Shown here: piece by piece, positions 48,716 through 59,587 of the stretch
Numbering within the stretch: the first letter of the stretch is position 1
How the letters are laid out: each line of letters starts with the position of its first letter
Origin: Balaenoptera acutorostrata
Taxonomy: Eukaryota; Chordata; Mammalia; Artiodactyla; Balaenopteridae
Assembly (NCBI RefSeq): GCF_949987535.1
Contig: NC_080071.1
Location: 29,968,236 to 30,032,235, forward strand
DNA length: 64,000 nucleotides
Reading direction: 5' to 3'
Program-made: the position numbers and the translations under genes
Notes under the pieces: generated by a model
The model's database searches: none
Told to the model about the DNA's origin: nothing
The model's input: only the letters and a program-made list of their open reading frames with translations

Positions 48716-48730
48716 TTTTTTTTTTTTTTT
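48716..48730 (-). mobile_element. Bare poly(A) retro-insertion flanked by TSD
   Basis: AGAATGCTTCTTTT occurs at 48702-48715 and 48731-48744, separated only by T residues. This is the structure of a target-primed insertion that copied nothing but the poly(A) tail. Replication slippage cannot easily duplicate the non-T part. Confidence 0.7.
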
Positions 48731-48744
48731 AGAATGCTTCTTTT

Positions 48745-49080
48745 AAGTATTTTTTAATCGAAATCTTTCCTGAGATAGCGGTAGACTCACATGCAGTTGT
48801 AAGAAAGAATACACTGAGAGCTCATGCTCCCTTCCCTACTTTCCCCCAATGGTAACCTTTTGTAAAACTGTAGTATGACATCACTAGCAGGATATTGACA
48901 TTGACACAATCTGTTAAGCTTACACAGATTTCCCCAGTTGTACATTGTGTGCATGTGATTTAATTCTGTACAGTTTTTATCACATGTGTAGGTCTGTGTG
49001 TCCACCTCCACAGCCATCCAACTACTTTGAAAAGTGTAGGAAATGCTAGAGTCAGGAAGGACTAAGTCTCTGGCCATGCT
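48745..49080 (-). mobile_element. Old L1M 3' fragment
   Basis: Antisense L1M: CCTGAGATAGCGGTAGACTC, CAGATTTCCCCAGTTGTACA, GTGTCCACCTCCACAGCCAT. Confidence 0.6.
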
Positions 49081-49869
49081 CCCTACTGAAGATGATTACA
49101 TAGTATTAAGTGATTAGAACTGACGTGTACCCTGTAAACAATTTTTTTTTTTGATCACTCTCTTTTTCCATAGTGTAAAGGTGTTTGAGTGCAAGAATCA
49201 CTTCATGTTTTGTATATACCTTTAAGCACACCACAGCCCAGAGCTTACCTTGGTGCTCTGTGTAGAGACATTCAATTCATGTTTATAATACAAATACATG
49301 TTGTTAAATAGAACTAAAAAGTAGGAATGTCTTAGGTGTTTCCTCTGCTTTTACATTGAGACTAGTATTTTTCAAAGCTTACATCCTTGTTATATTGACT
49401 TTCAAATATGTTATACTACATGAAAGTACTTCATAGATGTTTGATCTTTTGAAGATGGTGTTGCTGCCTTTGATTAAAAAAGTAATTAGGTGAGCATTTC
49501 CTGGTAGAGGCAATCATCAAAGCTCAAAAGTACATATTCCCTTTCAACTATTATATTTGTAGGTACTCTTCCCCACCCTCTGTCTATCTCATTCTGTTTC
49601 TCTTTCTCCTACGACAACCCTTGTGAAAGACAGTTTTTATGACCTTACTTCTGTTTGAGCCAGCATTGGAGAAAAAAAAAATCCAGCATTTCTCTAATGG
49701 ACCATGACAGTAGGTGTTAAAATTACAGTAGTTTTGTCATGAGTTTTATTTGGTGTCTAATATGCTGTCTTAAAAAAAAAAATCATCTTTTAGGAAGATA
49801 AAAATTATATCTTCTTTCTTCTCTCATTTGGGATTTGAAATTAATGTTTTCTGCCTCTCTTGTGAAAAT

Positions 49870-50040
49870 TTTTTTTTATTAATTTTTATTGGAGTATGGT
49901 TGCCTTACAATGTTGTGTTAGCCTCCACTGCACAACAGAATGAATCAGCCATACACATACAGATATCCCCTCCCTTTTGGACTTCCCTCCCATTTAGGTT
50001 ACCACAGTGCATTAGGTAGAGTTCCCTGTGCTGTACAGTA
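49870..50040 (-). mobile_element. Older L1 3' fragment
   Basis: TTTTTATTGGAGTATGGTTG, TACAATGTTGTGTTAGCCTC and AGTTCCCTGTGCTGTACAGT, antisense, an older subfamily than 19127. Confidence 0.85.
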
Positions 50041-50329
50041 TGAAGTTTTTTAAATCTTGGAAATTAAGTGTCTGGCTGTCTGTGCTAGATAAGTTGAAAA
50101 GAGAATGCCTAGTGAGAGGTTGGTAGAGCCTGATGAGAGGTTGGTGGGGCTGCTATGACATTATAGGGACAATGGAAATTATAGAAACAGCTTCTCGAGT
50201 TTGAGTGGTCAGTCTCCTACCCTCTGAGTCCCAAATGAGGACCCTGAGTAGATGTGGGTATTTAAGGGTGTTAAAATGCACAACCCCTATGAAAAAAAGA
50301 GGACGGGTACCTGCCATTGTATTTTAGCT

Positions 50330-50415
50330 GATTTGTTCATTCATTCATTCATCCATCAAGTATTCATTGAGTGGCCACAGTATGCCAGGCATTTCATAAA
50401 AATATTCTATGGCAT
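50330..50415 (-). repeat. L2 3' end fragment
   Basis: GTTCATTCATTCATTCATCC, AAGTATTCATTGAGTGGCCA, TATGCCAGGCATTTCATAAA. Confidence 0.7.
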
Positions 50416-51899
50416 AGTAACTTCTTTCAAAGGATTGAAGTGGTTTGATTTATTGTACATACGCATCACGGACCATTTAAACGGTAGAAATCTTCAACCT
50501 TTACATTGAGTTAAATTCTGTTAAATTTGTCTGTCACTCCTCACACCCCACCCCGCTCCTCAAATCCTCAGAATTGGGGACTTAGCTTGGCCAGTAAATT
50601 AAGATGGGGAGCTGATGATAACATTGACCTTCCTGGGAAAGAAGTATCCTGTCCTCTGCTTCCCTTGCCCTGGAGGCAGAGGATACTTGCCTCTCTGACC
50701 CTCTCTGCAAAGTGCGGGTGGTGAGAATCCTGCCTTGTCTGGTTGAGGGAGAGTAAATGGGTTTGTGTGTTAGGGTCCCCTGGAGGTGGGAAGTGTCATT
50801 AAGGTCATTCCAGCCTCCATGAAAGAGACCACACACACGGGGAAGAGGGACACACATAAACATAGCAACTCTTCCTGTGATACGTGTGGGCACACCACCC
50901 TGTAGGGCCATGGAGATTGATGGGGGAGCTGGGGAGGTTTGGGTCCTGAGAGAAGGCCAGGTGTGGATGGGCTCAGAACCTGAAGGCATTGCTGGTGTGG
51001 ACTCAGTGTGGACCTATGCCAGGTCTGAGGCTTGATGATGGGGCTTGCTACAATTTATTGCCCAAATGGGGAACACTTAAATGATTGTGGCAGAATAGCA
51101 AGCAGGGATGCTTTTGTCGGTAAAGTTGGTACCATTAACAATGATGCTGGGACAACCAGGCTGTGAGGGTAAACTGAGGTAAGTGGTTACTCTACCTGAT
51201 GACCCTTGTGTTTTTCAGTTGCCTGTCTTGGTTTCTGGTCTCTTCTTTTTCGCTTGGTACTTTCAGAGCTTGTTGAAAGCGCATGGCTTGACACAACATA
51301 GCTGAAGTTTAGTGTGTTGCTGGACCCAGAGAGTCACGGTGTGTAAATGCTATGGTGTGAAACCATACACATGGCTCCCGTCAAAGATTTTAGACAGAGA
51401 CCATGTGACGTGGTGTTTTAACATATACATGTGTTTGTATATACACACAACTTATGTACCTATGATGTAATTATTATAATTTTTTACATGAGGACATGTA
51501 AAAATATGATGTGCCCAATCTCTCTGTGCCCAGTATGAGGACGTTGGGCATAGAGAGATTAATTTCTGAAGCTAAGGCTCCATAGCCAGACAGTAGCAGA
51601 GATAATTCCCACCTATCCTTTAGACACTGCTTAAAAAACATGTTTACAGAGCATCATATATATTTGATAATTTTGATTATCAAAATTTCATAAGCCTGAT
51701 GACCAAGGGATGTGCCTTCTTCAAGATGCTGTTGTTATTAGTGCTGGAAATTTAGAGAAGAGTTTCAAAAAAGTGGTTTGAAGTTTAAAAGAGGAGGAGT
51801 GAGGTGTAAAACCTTATATTGTATAACATACTAAAGGAACCTTTTTGAATGCTTTTGTATGTTACTGGGAGATGATAGCAAAGGTGAGGAAGTTGTTTT
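50416..51899. other. Intronic sequence, mostly unique
   Basis: A weak antisense MIR trace at 51490-51620. Otherwise nothing recognised, and no exon. Confidence 0.4.
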
Positions 51900-52115
51900 G
51901 AAGAGATTCTGTTGAGTGAATTTCTTGACTCTCCTAGCGTCTGCCCGCGCATTGTTGTGGGACACAGAGAGATGGTCTGTTAACTTGTCAACAGTACTCA
52001 CAACAATGATGGCAAGAGTGAAAACACATTTACAGAAGATAGCCAGTTGATCAGATTTCTTGACCCTCTCCTGCGTATGCCTGGCATTGTCACGGCATAT
52101 TCAGAGATGACGTGA
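51900..52115. repeat. Degenerate direct repeat, period 135 bp
   Basis: A block of about 65-80 bp around AATTTCTTGACTCTCCTAGC (51920) recurs as GATTTCTTGACCCTCTCCTG (52054), with shared flanks GAAGA...GTTGA and GCATTGT. I do not recognise the family. Confidence 0.6.
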
Positions 52116-52989
52116 TCAGCCTTTGCATTTAGACTCTTCGCTCTTTAGAAGAAGAAAGCAGACCACGTACTAGAACAGGAGGTTGTTACAAGGATGATGA
52201 CGCCAAATTCCGAAAGGGAATTTGAATACAGTGTTTCAGAAGTTGTGGGAGTTGGGAAGACGAGGGAGGGCTGGGGAGAAATCCAACAGGGAAGAGTAGA
52301 AGGCAACCATTGGAAGTGTTGATTTTGGCTTTTATACCAAGCTAATTTTGCTATTTTACCTTTTTAAGAAAACTTTTGCGGATCTCATGTCTTTTCACAC
52401 CCCGCATTATACCTTATGATGAAGAGGCAGATAACCATGAAGCAGGAAACTTTGTCAAGGGAACAAGGTCTGGACACTCTTCTGGTCATTGCCTATCAAA
52501 CTTTATTTCTTTCCACTAGCTACATCCATAGCTCCACGATTACTGGTCATAGTGAAGACCCAAAGTTATTTAAAAAAATACTACACTTCTCTTTAAGAAG
52601 GTAGGGGCATAGGTAACATGTTTTAGAAAATTTTATGTTACAAAGAACTGAGAATGCAAAAGTTTGGGAAAATTCCAGTTTCTAGATTTACATACTAGGG
52701 AGGGGTGGTTATTCTTCCTAACTTCGTCCCAGAGAGCCCAGTGAAACAGGATTTATATTGCATTTTCTGTGTGTATCTTTCCTGGTTTAGGCTTGCATGT
52801 ATAGTACTCCATTCTCCTGTTGGAATACATTTTTTTGTCTTTTACTTGAAATAGGACCCAGTGGGATATTATGTGTTACCATGTATGTAAACATCGTTAG
52901 TCCCCCTTAAAAAAAATTCCTCCCTTGTCTACTGTTCTTTCACTCATTCATTATTATTAAAGAAGCTTCATCTAAGATTTACTCATGAT
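52116..52989. other. Intronic sequence, nothing recognised
   Basis: No repeat or exon supported. Confidence 0.4.
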
Positions 52990-53002
52990 CTGTTTTGTAT
53001 AT

Positions 53003-53265
53003 ATGTATTTTTAATTTATTTGTTTATATTTATTTATTTTTGCCTGTGTTGGGTCTTCGTTGCTGCACGTGGGCTTTCTCTAGTTGCGATGAGCGGGGGC
53101 TACTCTTCGTTGCGGTGCGTGGGCTCTAGGTGCGCGGGCTTCAGTAGATGTGGCGCGCGGGCTCAGTTGCTCCGCGGCATGTGGGATCTTCCCGGACCAG
53201 AGCTCGAACCCGTGTCCCCTGCATTGGCAGGCGGATTCTTAACTACTGCGCCACTGGGGAAGCCC
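53003..53265 (-). repeat. CHR SINE
   Basis: Antisense CHR with TSD CTGTTTTGTATAT at 52990-53002 and 53266-53278. About 260 bp, with an internal deletion relative to the long form. Confidence 0.93.
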
Positions 53266-53278
53266 CTGTTTTGTATAT

Positions 53279-54207
53279 TTATCAGTTGCTTTTGGCCAAC
53301 ATTAAATTAATTTGCATCATACTTTCATATGTTATTATATTATTTGTATTTATAGAAAAAGTTAAATGTCACTACTAGAAAGGAACATGTATCGTACCTT
53401 ATTTCTGGACCATTTAGTCTAAAACAACTCTAATGCTTTTCTTTTTAAAAAAGTTTTAGAGACATCATCATACTTTTGGGGCCCCATGCCCTCTGCCTGC
53501 ATTCCTCCCATGCCTTGTTCATACATCAAACACGGCCAGAAATACAGCTAAGTCTTCCTGTTCTTCTTGACATAATCATTTGCTTACAATAAAAACGGTG
53601 TAGCTGATGCTTATAATCATTTCAGACTTTTCAGCTTGGCTGGGACATCATGCTGTTTGACACCTTTCATGATTGTTTATGAGAAAGAAGCAAATAAGCA
53701 TAGAGAATTTTAAGATGTCCTAAGGAATTGGGGCTGAACATAGCACACTTTGATCATAGAGACAAAAATGGCGAATTTTTGGACTAGGGCTGATCAAAAG
53801 CATACTTTCTGTATGTATAATCAGATGGTTAGTAAACACTTTCTCATAGTAAAAATATAACATGACTTGTTAGTAAGAAGAATATAAATTGTCATTTCAA
53901 AATCATGGCTTTTTGGTTTATGTATCTCACGCAGATTTGTATTTGTCATTTGATAGTCTTTCTATCTGTTCAGTCTCATTAGAACTTGAGTATCAGGAGG
54001 TTTCAATATTTTAAAAGGATTTCTTTTTTTACTGTTACTGCTGGGAGACTAAAGGAGAAAAAAAAAAGTTAAATCTGCTTTAAAGGTACTGACATATGAA
54101 TGTTGATGATGTCTACCCATAAAACCCTATCAACACTTTATTGGGACAGTTGAGTAATGTTTAACTGATGACATTAAGAACAGCTATAGAGAGAATAACT
54201 TGTGTCT
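53279..54207. other. Intronic sequence upstream of CERS6 exon 2
   Basis: AT-rich unique sequence leading into the polypyrimidine tract. No repeat recognised. Confidence 0.5.
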
Positions 54208-54231
54208 TTGTTTTTTTTGTTTTTTTTTTAG
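54208..54231 (+). promoter_or_regulatory. Splice acceptor: polypyrimidine tract and AG
   Basis: A tract of about 22 T with one G interruption, then AG at 54230-54231 directly before the CERS6 exon 2 coding bases. Confidence 0.93.
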
Positions 54232-54337
54232 ATTTGTAGCCAAACCATGTGCCATAGCCCTCAACATTCAGGCCAACGGACCACAAATTGCTCAGCCAAA
54301 TGCCATTCTGGAAAAGGTTTTTACTGCAATTACAAAG
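54232..54337 (+). CDS. CERS6: CERS6 exon 2 (ceramide synthase 6), internal coding exon
   Basis: Ceramide synthase 6 is a multi-pass ER membrane enzyme that N-acylates sphingoid bases, preferring C14/C16 acyl-CoA. This is one internal exon of 106 bp: one base completing a split arginine codon, then 35 codons ending in phase 0. The peptide starts [16 protein letters not shown], continues through [12 protein letters not shown] and ends VFTAITK. From memory this corresponds to residues about 58-92 of the mammalian protein: the cytosolic linker after membrane span 1 and the start of the Hox-like domain. The [16 protein letters not shown] stretch fits CERS6 rather than its close paralogue CERS5, which differs here. 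The acceptor is a T-rich tract (about 54208-54229) followed by AG at 54230-54231. The donor is AAG|GTATGA at 54338. The frame is intact. Human CERS6 has Ile at the second full codon where this copy has Val, a conservative change. No other CERS6 exon is visible, consistent with very long introns. Confidence 0.95.
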
Positions 54338-54490
54338 GTATGATTGTCCTTTTCTGGGATATGAATTGTCATGACCACTGTTCTCAGTCTGAAATCATTC
54401 AGTTCCTTCTCTCTTGGGTTTGAGAACTAACATTTGACTAGCCTCGTGTGTGAAAGTGTCCTCTTGGAAAGCACACAGGCATTGTGACTA

Positions 54491-54520
54491 GAGACCTGAT
54501 TGTTTGAGACCTGATTGTTT
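54491..54520. repeat. Perfect 15-bp tandem duplication
   Basis: GAGACCTGATTGTTT at 54491-54505 and 54506-54520, about 150 bp downstream of CERS6 exon 2. Confidence 0.97.
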
Positions 54521-55450
54521 GCTCCCAAGGTGATGTGAGACGCTTGTCTGTGAAGCACAGTCTAGATTAGATGGTGATTGGTCTAATTCTGTGCCTCTTA
54601 ATCTCACATGACATGAAACAGTGTGTATGTGTAACAGTTGGATGGGACTTTGGGGAGAGCTGAGGAGTATAATTAATGTATTGTGAGAAAAAGCGCCTGT
54701 TTGCTTATAGCATTGTCCATATGTTCTAGCAGTTGTGATACACAGGCAGGTGAACAAAAAAGGGAATAATGGAAGGAGAGAAGAGCTGCAATATGAAGAC
54801 ATGAGGAGCGAGGGTCAGGAGAGTTATAAAGTACAGATTCATTGTGAAGAAAACGGGAGAGGAGATGATCGCTCTGGTGAGAGTTAAAGTCCAAACCAGG
54901 AGTGGGAAGAGGAGGCAGGGAGAAGATAGAGGGAAAGATTGCCATCCACTGCCAGCTGGTATTTCCTTAAGAACAAAAAGGGGAGGAAGACAGAAGTCAG
55001 AAACCCTCAAGCTAAGGCCATAAAAAATTAAGCAAATCACAGCATCCAAAAAGCTGATTCTTACTCATATCTCTCTCTTGTCTTACTCTTTCGTGGACAA
55101 GAAAGAAGAAAAGGAGCCTAACAGTCTATGAGAAGTATCGTGTGTTTGTATATGAAATGGTTCCTTTTCCCACTTTCATTTTTCTGGGAGAATTACTCAG
55201 GCTTCTAAGATGTGATTTGGCCATGTTAAGCAAATTTTATTCCGGTTTTGGTATTTGTATTGCTAACATTTTGTATTGCTTCTCTCTTGTCTTAAAACTA
55301 TTAATTCAAATATTCAAACGTGTTTGTTTATTTTATGGTCTTCGTTTCTGCCGGGATTCTCTAGGGTTTCCCCCTCGATTCTTTTAAAAATGGTATTTTT
55401 CCTGGAAAAGTGGAAGAAAGCACCTGGTGTTCTTAACATCTCTGCTAGGA
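54521..55450. other. Intronic sequence, nothing recognised
   Basis: Purine-rich on the plus strand at 54760-54930, giving chance minus-strand frames. No repeat family named. Confidence 0.4.
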
Positions 55451-55453
55451 AGA

Positions 55454-55506
55454 AGAGTAGAATAAATGGAATTTTAGGAAAGAGTAGAATAAATGGAATT
55501 TTAGTT
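55454..55506. repeat. 27-bp tandem duplication
   Basis: AGAGTAGAATAAATGGAATT with TTAG begins at 55454 and again at 55481. Confidence 0.95.
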
Positions 55507-55914
55507 TTGTGGGATGATTATTTTTATTTTTTATTTATTTTTTGGGTTATAACATCTTTATTGGAGTATAATTGCTTTACAATGGTGTGTTAGTTTCTGC
55601 TTTATAACAAAGTGACTCAGTTATACACATACATATGTTCCCATATCTCTTCCCTCTTGCGTCTCCCTCCCTCCCGCCCTCCCTATCCCACCCCTCTAGG
55701 TGGTCACAAAGCACCCAGCTGATCTCCCTGTGCTATGCGGCTGCTTCCCACTAGCTATCTATTTTACGTTTGGTAGTGTATATATGTCCACGCCACTCTC
55801 TTACTTTGTCCCAGCTTACCCTTCCCCCTCCCCATATCCTCAAGTCTATTCTCTAGTAGGTCTGTGTCTTTATTCCAGTCTTGCCCCTAGGTTCTTCATG
55901 ACCATTTTTTTTTC

Positions 55915-56409
55915 TTAGATTCCATATATATGTGTTAGCATACGGTATTTGTTTTTCTCATTCTGACTTACGTCACTCTGTATGACAGACTCTAGGTCCA
56001 TCCACCTCACTACAAATAACTCAATTTTGTTTCTTTTTATGGCTGAGTAATATTCCATTGTATATATGTGCCACATCTTCTTTATCCATTCATCTGTTGA
56101 TGGACACTTAGGTTGCTTCCATGTCCTGGCTATTGTAAATAGAACTGCAATGAACATTTTGGTACATGACTCTTTATGAATTATGGTTTTCTCAGGGTAT
56201 ATGCCCAGTAGTGGGATTGCTGGGTCATATGGTAGTTCTATTTTTAGTGTTTTAAGGAACCTCCATACTGTTCTCCATAGTGGCTGTATCAATTTACATT
56301 CCCACCAACAGTGCAAGAGGGTTCCCTTTTCTCCACACCCTCTCCAGCATTTATTGTTTGTAGATTTTTTGACGATGGCCATTCTGACCAGTGTGAGATG
56401 ATATCTCAT
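55915..56409 (-). pseudogene. L1 ORF2 C-terminal remnant, downstream of SINE
   Basis: An open stretch of 164 codons ending at the natural ORF2 stop. It includes the cysteine-containing C-terminal motif ([18 protein letters not shown]) and the [13 protein letters not shown] / [12 protein letters not shown] blocks typical of LINE-1 ORF2p. The SINE separates it from the rest. Confidence 0.9.
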
Positions 56410-56418
56410 TGTAGTTTT

Positions 56419-56722
56419 TTTTTTTTTTTAAAGATTGATTGATTGATTGATTGATTGATTGCTATGTTGGGTCTTCGTTTCTGTGCTAGGGCTTTCTCTA
56501 GCTGCGGCAAGTGGGGGCCACTCTTCATCGCGGTGCGCGGGCCTCTCACTATCGCGGCCTCTCTTGTTGCGGAGCACAGGCTCCAGACACGCAGGCTCAG
56601 CAGTTGTGGTTCACGGGCCCAGTTGCTCCACGGCATGTGGGATCCTCCCAAACCAGGGCTCGAACCCGTGTCCCCTGCATTAGCAGGCAGATTCTCAACC
56701 ACTGCGCCACCAGGGAAGCCCC
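56419..56722 (-). repeat. CHR SINE nested in L1 ORF2, with GATT-type tail
   Basis: Antisense CHR. TSD CTCATTGTAGTTTT at 56405-56418 and 56723-56736, duplicating ORF2 sequence. The tail on the plus strand is (GATT)n instead of the usual TTTA repeat. Confidence 0.95.
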
Positions 56723-57751
56723 CTCATTGTAGTTTTGACTTGCATTTCTCTGATGATTAATGATGTTGAACATCCTTTCATGTGTTTGTTGGCAGTCTGT
56801 ATATCTTCTTTGGAGAAATGTCTATTTAGGTCTTCTGCCCATTTTTGGATTGGGTTGTTTGTTTTTTTGATATTGAGCTGCATGAGCTGCTTGTAAATTT
56901 TGGAGATTAATCCTTTGTCAGTTGCTTCATTTGCAAATATTTTCTCCCATTCTGAGGGTTGTCTTTTCGTCTTGTTTATGGTTTCCTTTGCTGTGCAAAA
57001 GCTTTTAAGTTTCACTAGGTCCCATTTGTTTATTTTTGGTTTTTTTCCATTTCTCTAGGAGGTGGGTCAAAAAGGATCTTGCTGAGATTTATGTCATAGA
57101 GTGTTCAGCCTATGTTTTCCTCTAAGAGTTTGATAGTGTCTGGCCTTACATTTAGGTCTTTAATCCATTTTGAGTTTATTTTTGTGTGTGGTGTTAGGGA
57201 GTGTTCTAATTTCATACTTTTACATGTACCTGTCCAGTTTTCCCAGCACCACTTATTGAAGAGGGTGTCTTTTCTCTGCTGTATATTCTTGCCTCCTTTA
57301 TCAAAGATAAGGTGACCACATGTTTGTGGGTTTATCTCTGGGCTTTCTATCCTGTTCCATTGGTCTATATTTCTGTTTTTTTGCCAGTACCATACTGTCT
57401 TGATTACTGTAGCTTTGTAGTATAGTCTGAAGTCTGGGAGCCTGATTCCTCCAGCTCTGTTTTTCTTTCTTAAGATTGCTTTAGCTATTTGGGGTCCTTT
57501 GTGTTTCCATACAAATTGTGAAATTTTTTGTTCTAGTTCTGTGAAAAGTGACAGTGGTAGTTTGATAGGGATTGCATTGAATCTGTAGATTGCTTTGGGT
57601 AGTAGAGTCATTTTCACAATGTTGATTCTTCCAATCCAAGAACATGGTATATCTCTCCATCTATTTGTATTATCTTTAATTTCTTTCATCAGTGTCTTAT
57701 AGTTTTCTGCATACAGGTCTTTTGTCTCCTTAGGTAATTTTATTCCTAGAC
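56723..57751 (-). pseudogene. L1 ORF2 remnant upstream of SINE (RT C-terminal part)
   Basis: Two open segments, 56723-57015 and 57105-57689, carry LINE-1 ORF2 motifs such as [24 protein letters not shown] and the KTMEKK-type lysine-rich region equivalent. They are in different frames, so at least one frameshift lies between 57015 and 57105, on top of the SINE interruption. Non-functional. Confidence 0.88.
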
Positions 57752-57762
57752 GTGGGATGATT

Positions 57763-58489
57763 TTAGATTGCCAGTTTCTAACCTTAAGGGGCTCATGTCC
57801 TATAGTGTTTAAAGGAAGAAAATGTTAAGAAGAAACTTGCATTTTTATTTAATATATCAATTTACTGCAGCAAACACCTTTTTCTGCTCTAAAAAAGCAG
57901 ATGTGTAGGGAGTTACAAGGTTCATTTTTTTAAAATGTGATGACAACATATTTGTATTTACCTTGTGAACTACTCTAAATGCATGAAAAATGAATTTTCT
58001 ACCCAAATGTATACCTCCCTTTAAAAATCCTGCAGTGGACATTGTATTTCCCTTGCTTTATGTTTATTATGGTTACTGGGGAAATTTTCTCTATAAAGGT
58101 AATGAAAGGATTTTGCAGGCAGGTTGACTGCTCTGGAGGATATTTGCTTCTAGCTAATTTTAATGATCATATTCTCTTGGTTTCCAAGGTGATTCTTTTG
58201 GAAGTTTCTACACGATTAAAGCAGAAGCCTCAGGTTTTGAACATAAATGCAGCCAAAGTTGGAACTATTTTTCCTTGAATTCTTTGTAGTTCTCCAGTGT
58301 TAGTTGTGAGATGAAAAAGTAACAGATCAGTTGACCAGAATACAAGTAGCAGGATTTGGAGAGTTTGAACAGTGCTCGTCCAGCATTCTGGCCTTGACCG
58401 TGGTTCCAGGTCACCTTGGAGGAGGGCATGGTTATCATCTTTCAAGTGTGAAAACCCTTAAAATCTACTCCTTACAGGACTGGCTACAT
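57763..58489. other. Intronic sequence, nothing recognised
   Basis: AT-rich, no repeat or exon supported. Confidence 0.4.
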
Positions 58490-59390
58490 AATTTTTGGAG
58501 GCCAGTGCAGAACTAAAATGCAGGGCCCCTTGTTCAGAAAGCACAAAAAGGTGCCATTAAAGGCATAAAAATAGAAAGCTTTTTCCTTTCTTGCACAGTT
58601 TCTTTCTCTTGACCTGTCAAGATTTTTATTTTATTTGGTATTTAATGCCATGCCCCCTTAGGCATACTAAAGAGGCAAGGGCAGATCCTGACAGGTACCC
58701 AGGAACCCCACCCTGTGATTTAGTGCACACACAGCTGACTAGCTGCTGCTAATCGCCAGCAGCTAGTTGCCAGCTTCTGGGCTAACATGCCTGCCCTTCT
58801 CTGGCCGGGGGAGAAATTGAGGCAGGCCTCTCCCCTTTCCATGGGCCCACTGTCCCCACCCATGGTGGACAGGGGACCTCCCAGTGTATTGCAGTCTCTG
58901 CTCCAAGACACACTAGGTACCTGGATTGGGGTAAGCAAGAGGCTAGTCCCCACTGAGTCATCCACCAAATGCACTGGGACAGTGCCAGCCCAGGGTGCAG
59001 GTGGCATCCCTATACCCCACACTGAGACACCGTGGGGTGTGCATATCTAATCCCATCCCTTTCCGTGTTTGCACCCAGGGCAGCAGTAGTCACTAGGCAG
59101 GAGTGGGAAGGGGAAAGCTGGGGTCCCTGGGGAGCCGGGGACAGGGACGTAAGTTACCCAGACTCATATGGGGGCAGTGCCGGGAGTGTGTGTGAGCTAA
59201 GACTCTGGACCCCTGACACATGCTCCCCTATCCCAGTGGACTTCATAAGCAAAACACCATTCCCATAACAAAATTATCAAGAATTTCAAGATGGCACCCA
59301 GAGAACTTTAAACCCCACGTGTGAGCCCTTCTGAATCTGGATCCCTGTGTGAGTTCACTGGTCATGCGCCCTGACTGAGCAATTCTCATC
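58490..59390. repeat. Possible old transposon flanks around a GC-rich core
   Basis: Outer parts (GGAGGCCAGTGCAGAACTAA at 58498 and AAGAATTTCAAGATGGCACC at 59279) recall a dispersed mammalian repeat whose name I cannot give. The core 58650-59270 is GC-rich and unplaced. The open frames in it (58720-59050 and others) have no recognised homology. Confidence 0.35.
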
Positions 59391-59587
59391 TATGAAATTA
59401 GCTGATAAATTTGAACTCCTTCATATTCTCCAGCAGTCTTTCCTTTTGAGGTAACATCTGCTTGTCTTTCTCATTCTTTTTTTTTCCCTCTGTAAATCTA
59501 AAATTTTATAAATACTTCAGAGAACTTACCTCTATTGCAAAATAGTTGAAAGCACTGGTTTTTGAGTCGGACCTGAGCAGTATATTG

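Larger units (their letters stand above)
1..54231 (+). other. CERS6: CERS6 intron 1 (3' portion)
   Basis: This assignment is inferred from the exon at 54232, which is preceded by a canonical acceptor and whose first base completes a codon begun in exon 1. Exon 1, encoding the N terminus and first membrane segment, is not in the window, so the intron exceeds 54 kb. Its content is interspersed repeats and unique sequence with no further coding signal that I could recognise. Confidence 0.85.
55520..57751 (-). mobile_element. Young 5'-truncated L1 (2.2 kb) with nested SINE
   Basis: Antisense L1 from the 3'UTR (AACATCTTTATTGGAGTATA) into about 1.5 kb of ORF2. The TSD GTGGGATGATT is at 55509-55519 and 57752-57762. 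A CHR SINE interrupts it at 56419-56722. It contains no ORF1, promoter, endonuclease or complete reverse transcriptase, so it is immobile. Confidence 0.94.

Noticed and set aside
58720..59050. Two opposing frames of about 90-100 codons
   Set aside because: GC-rich block without homology or exon signals; kept only as an unplaced region.
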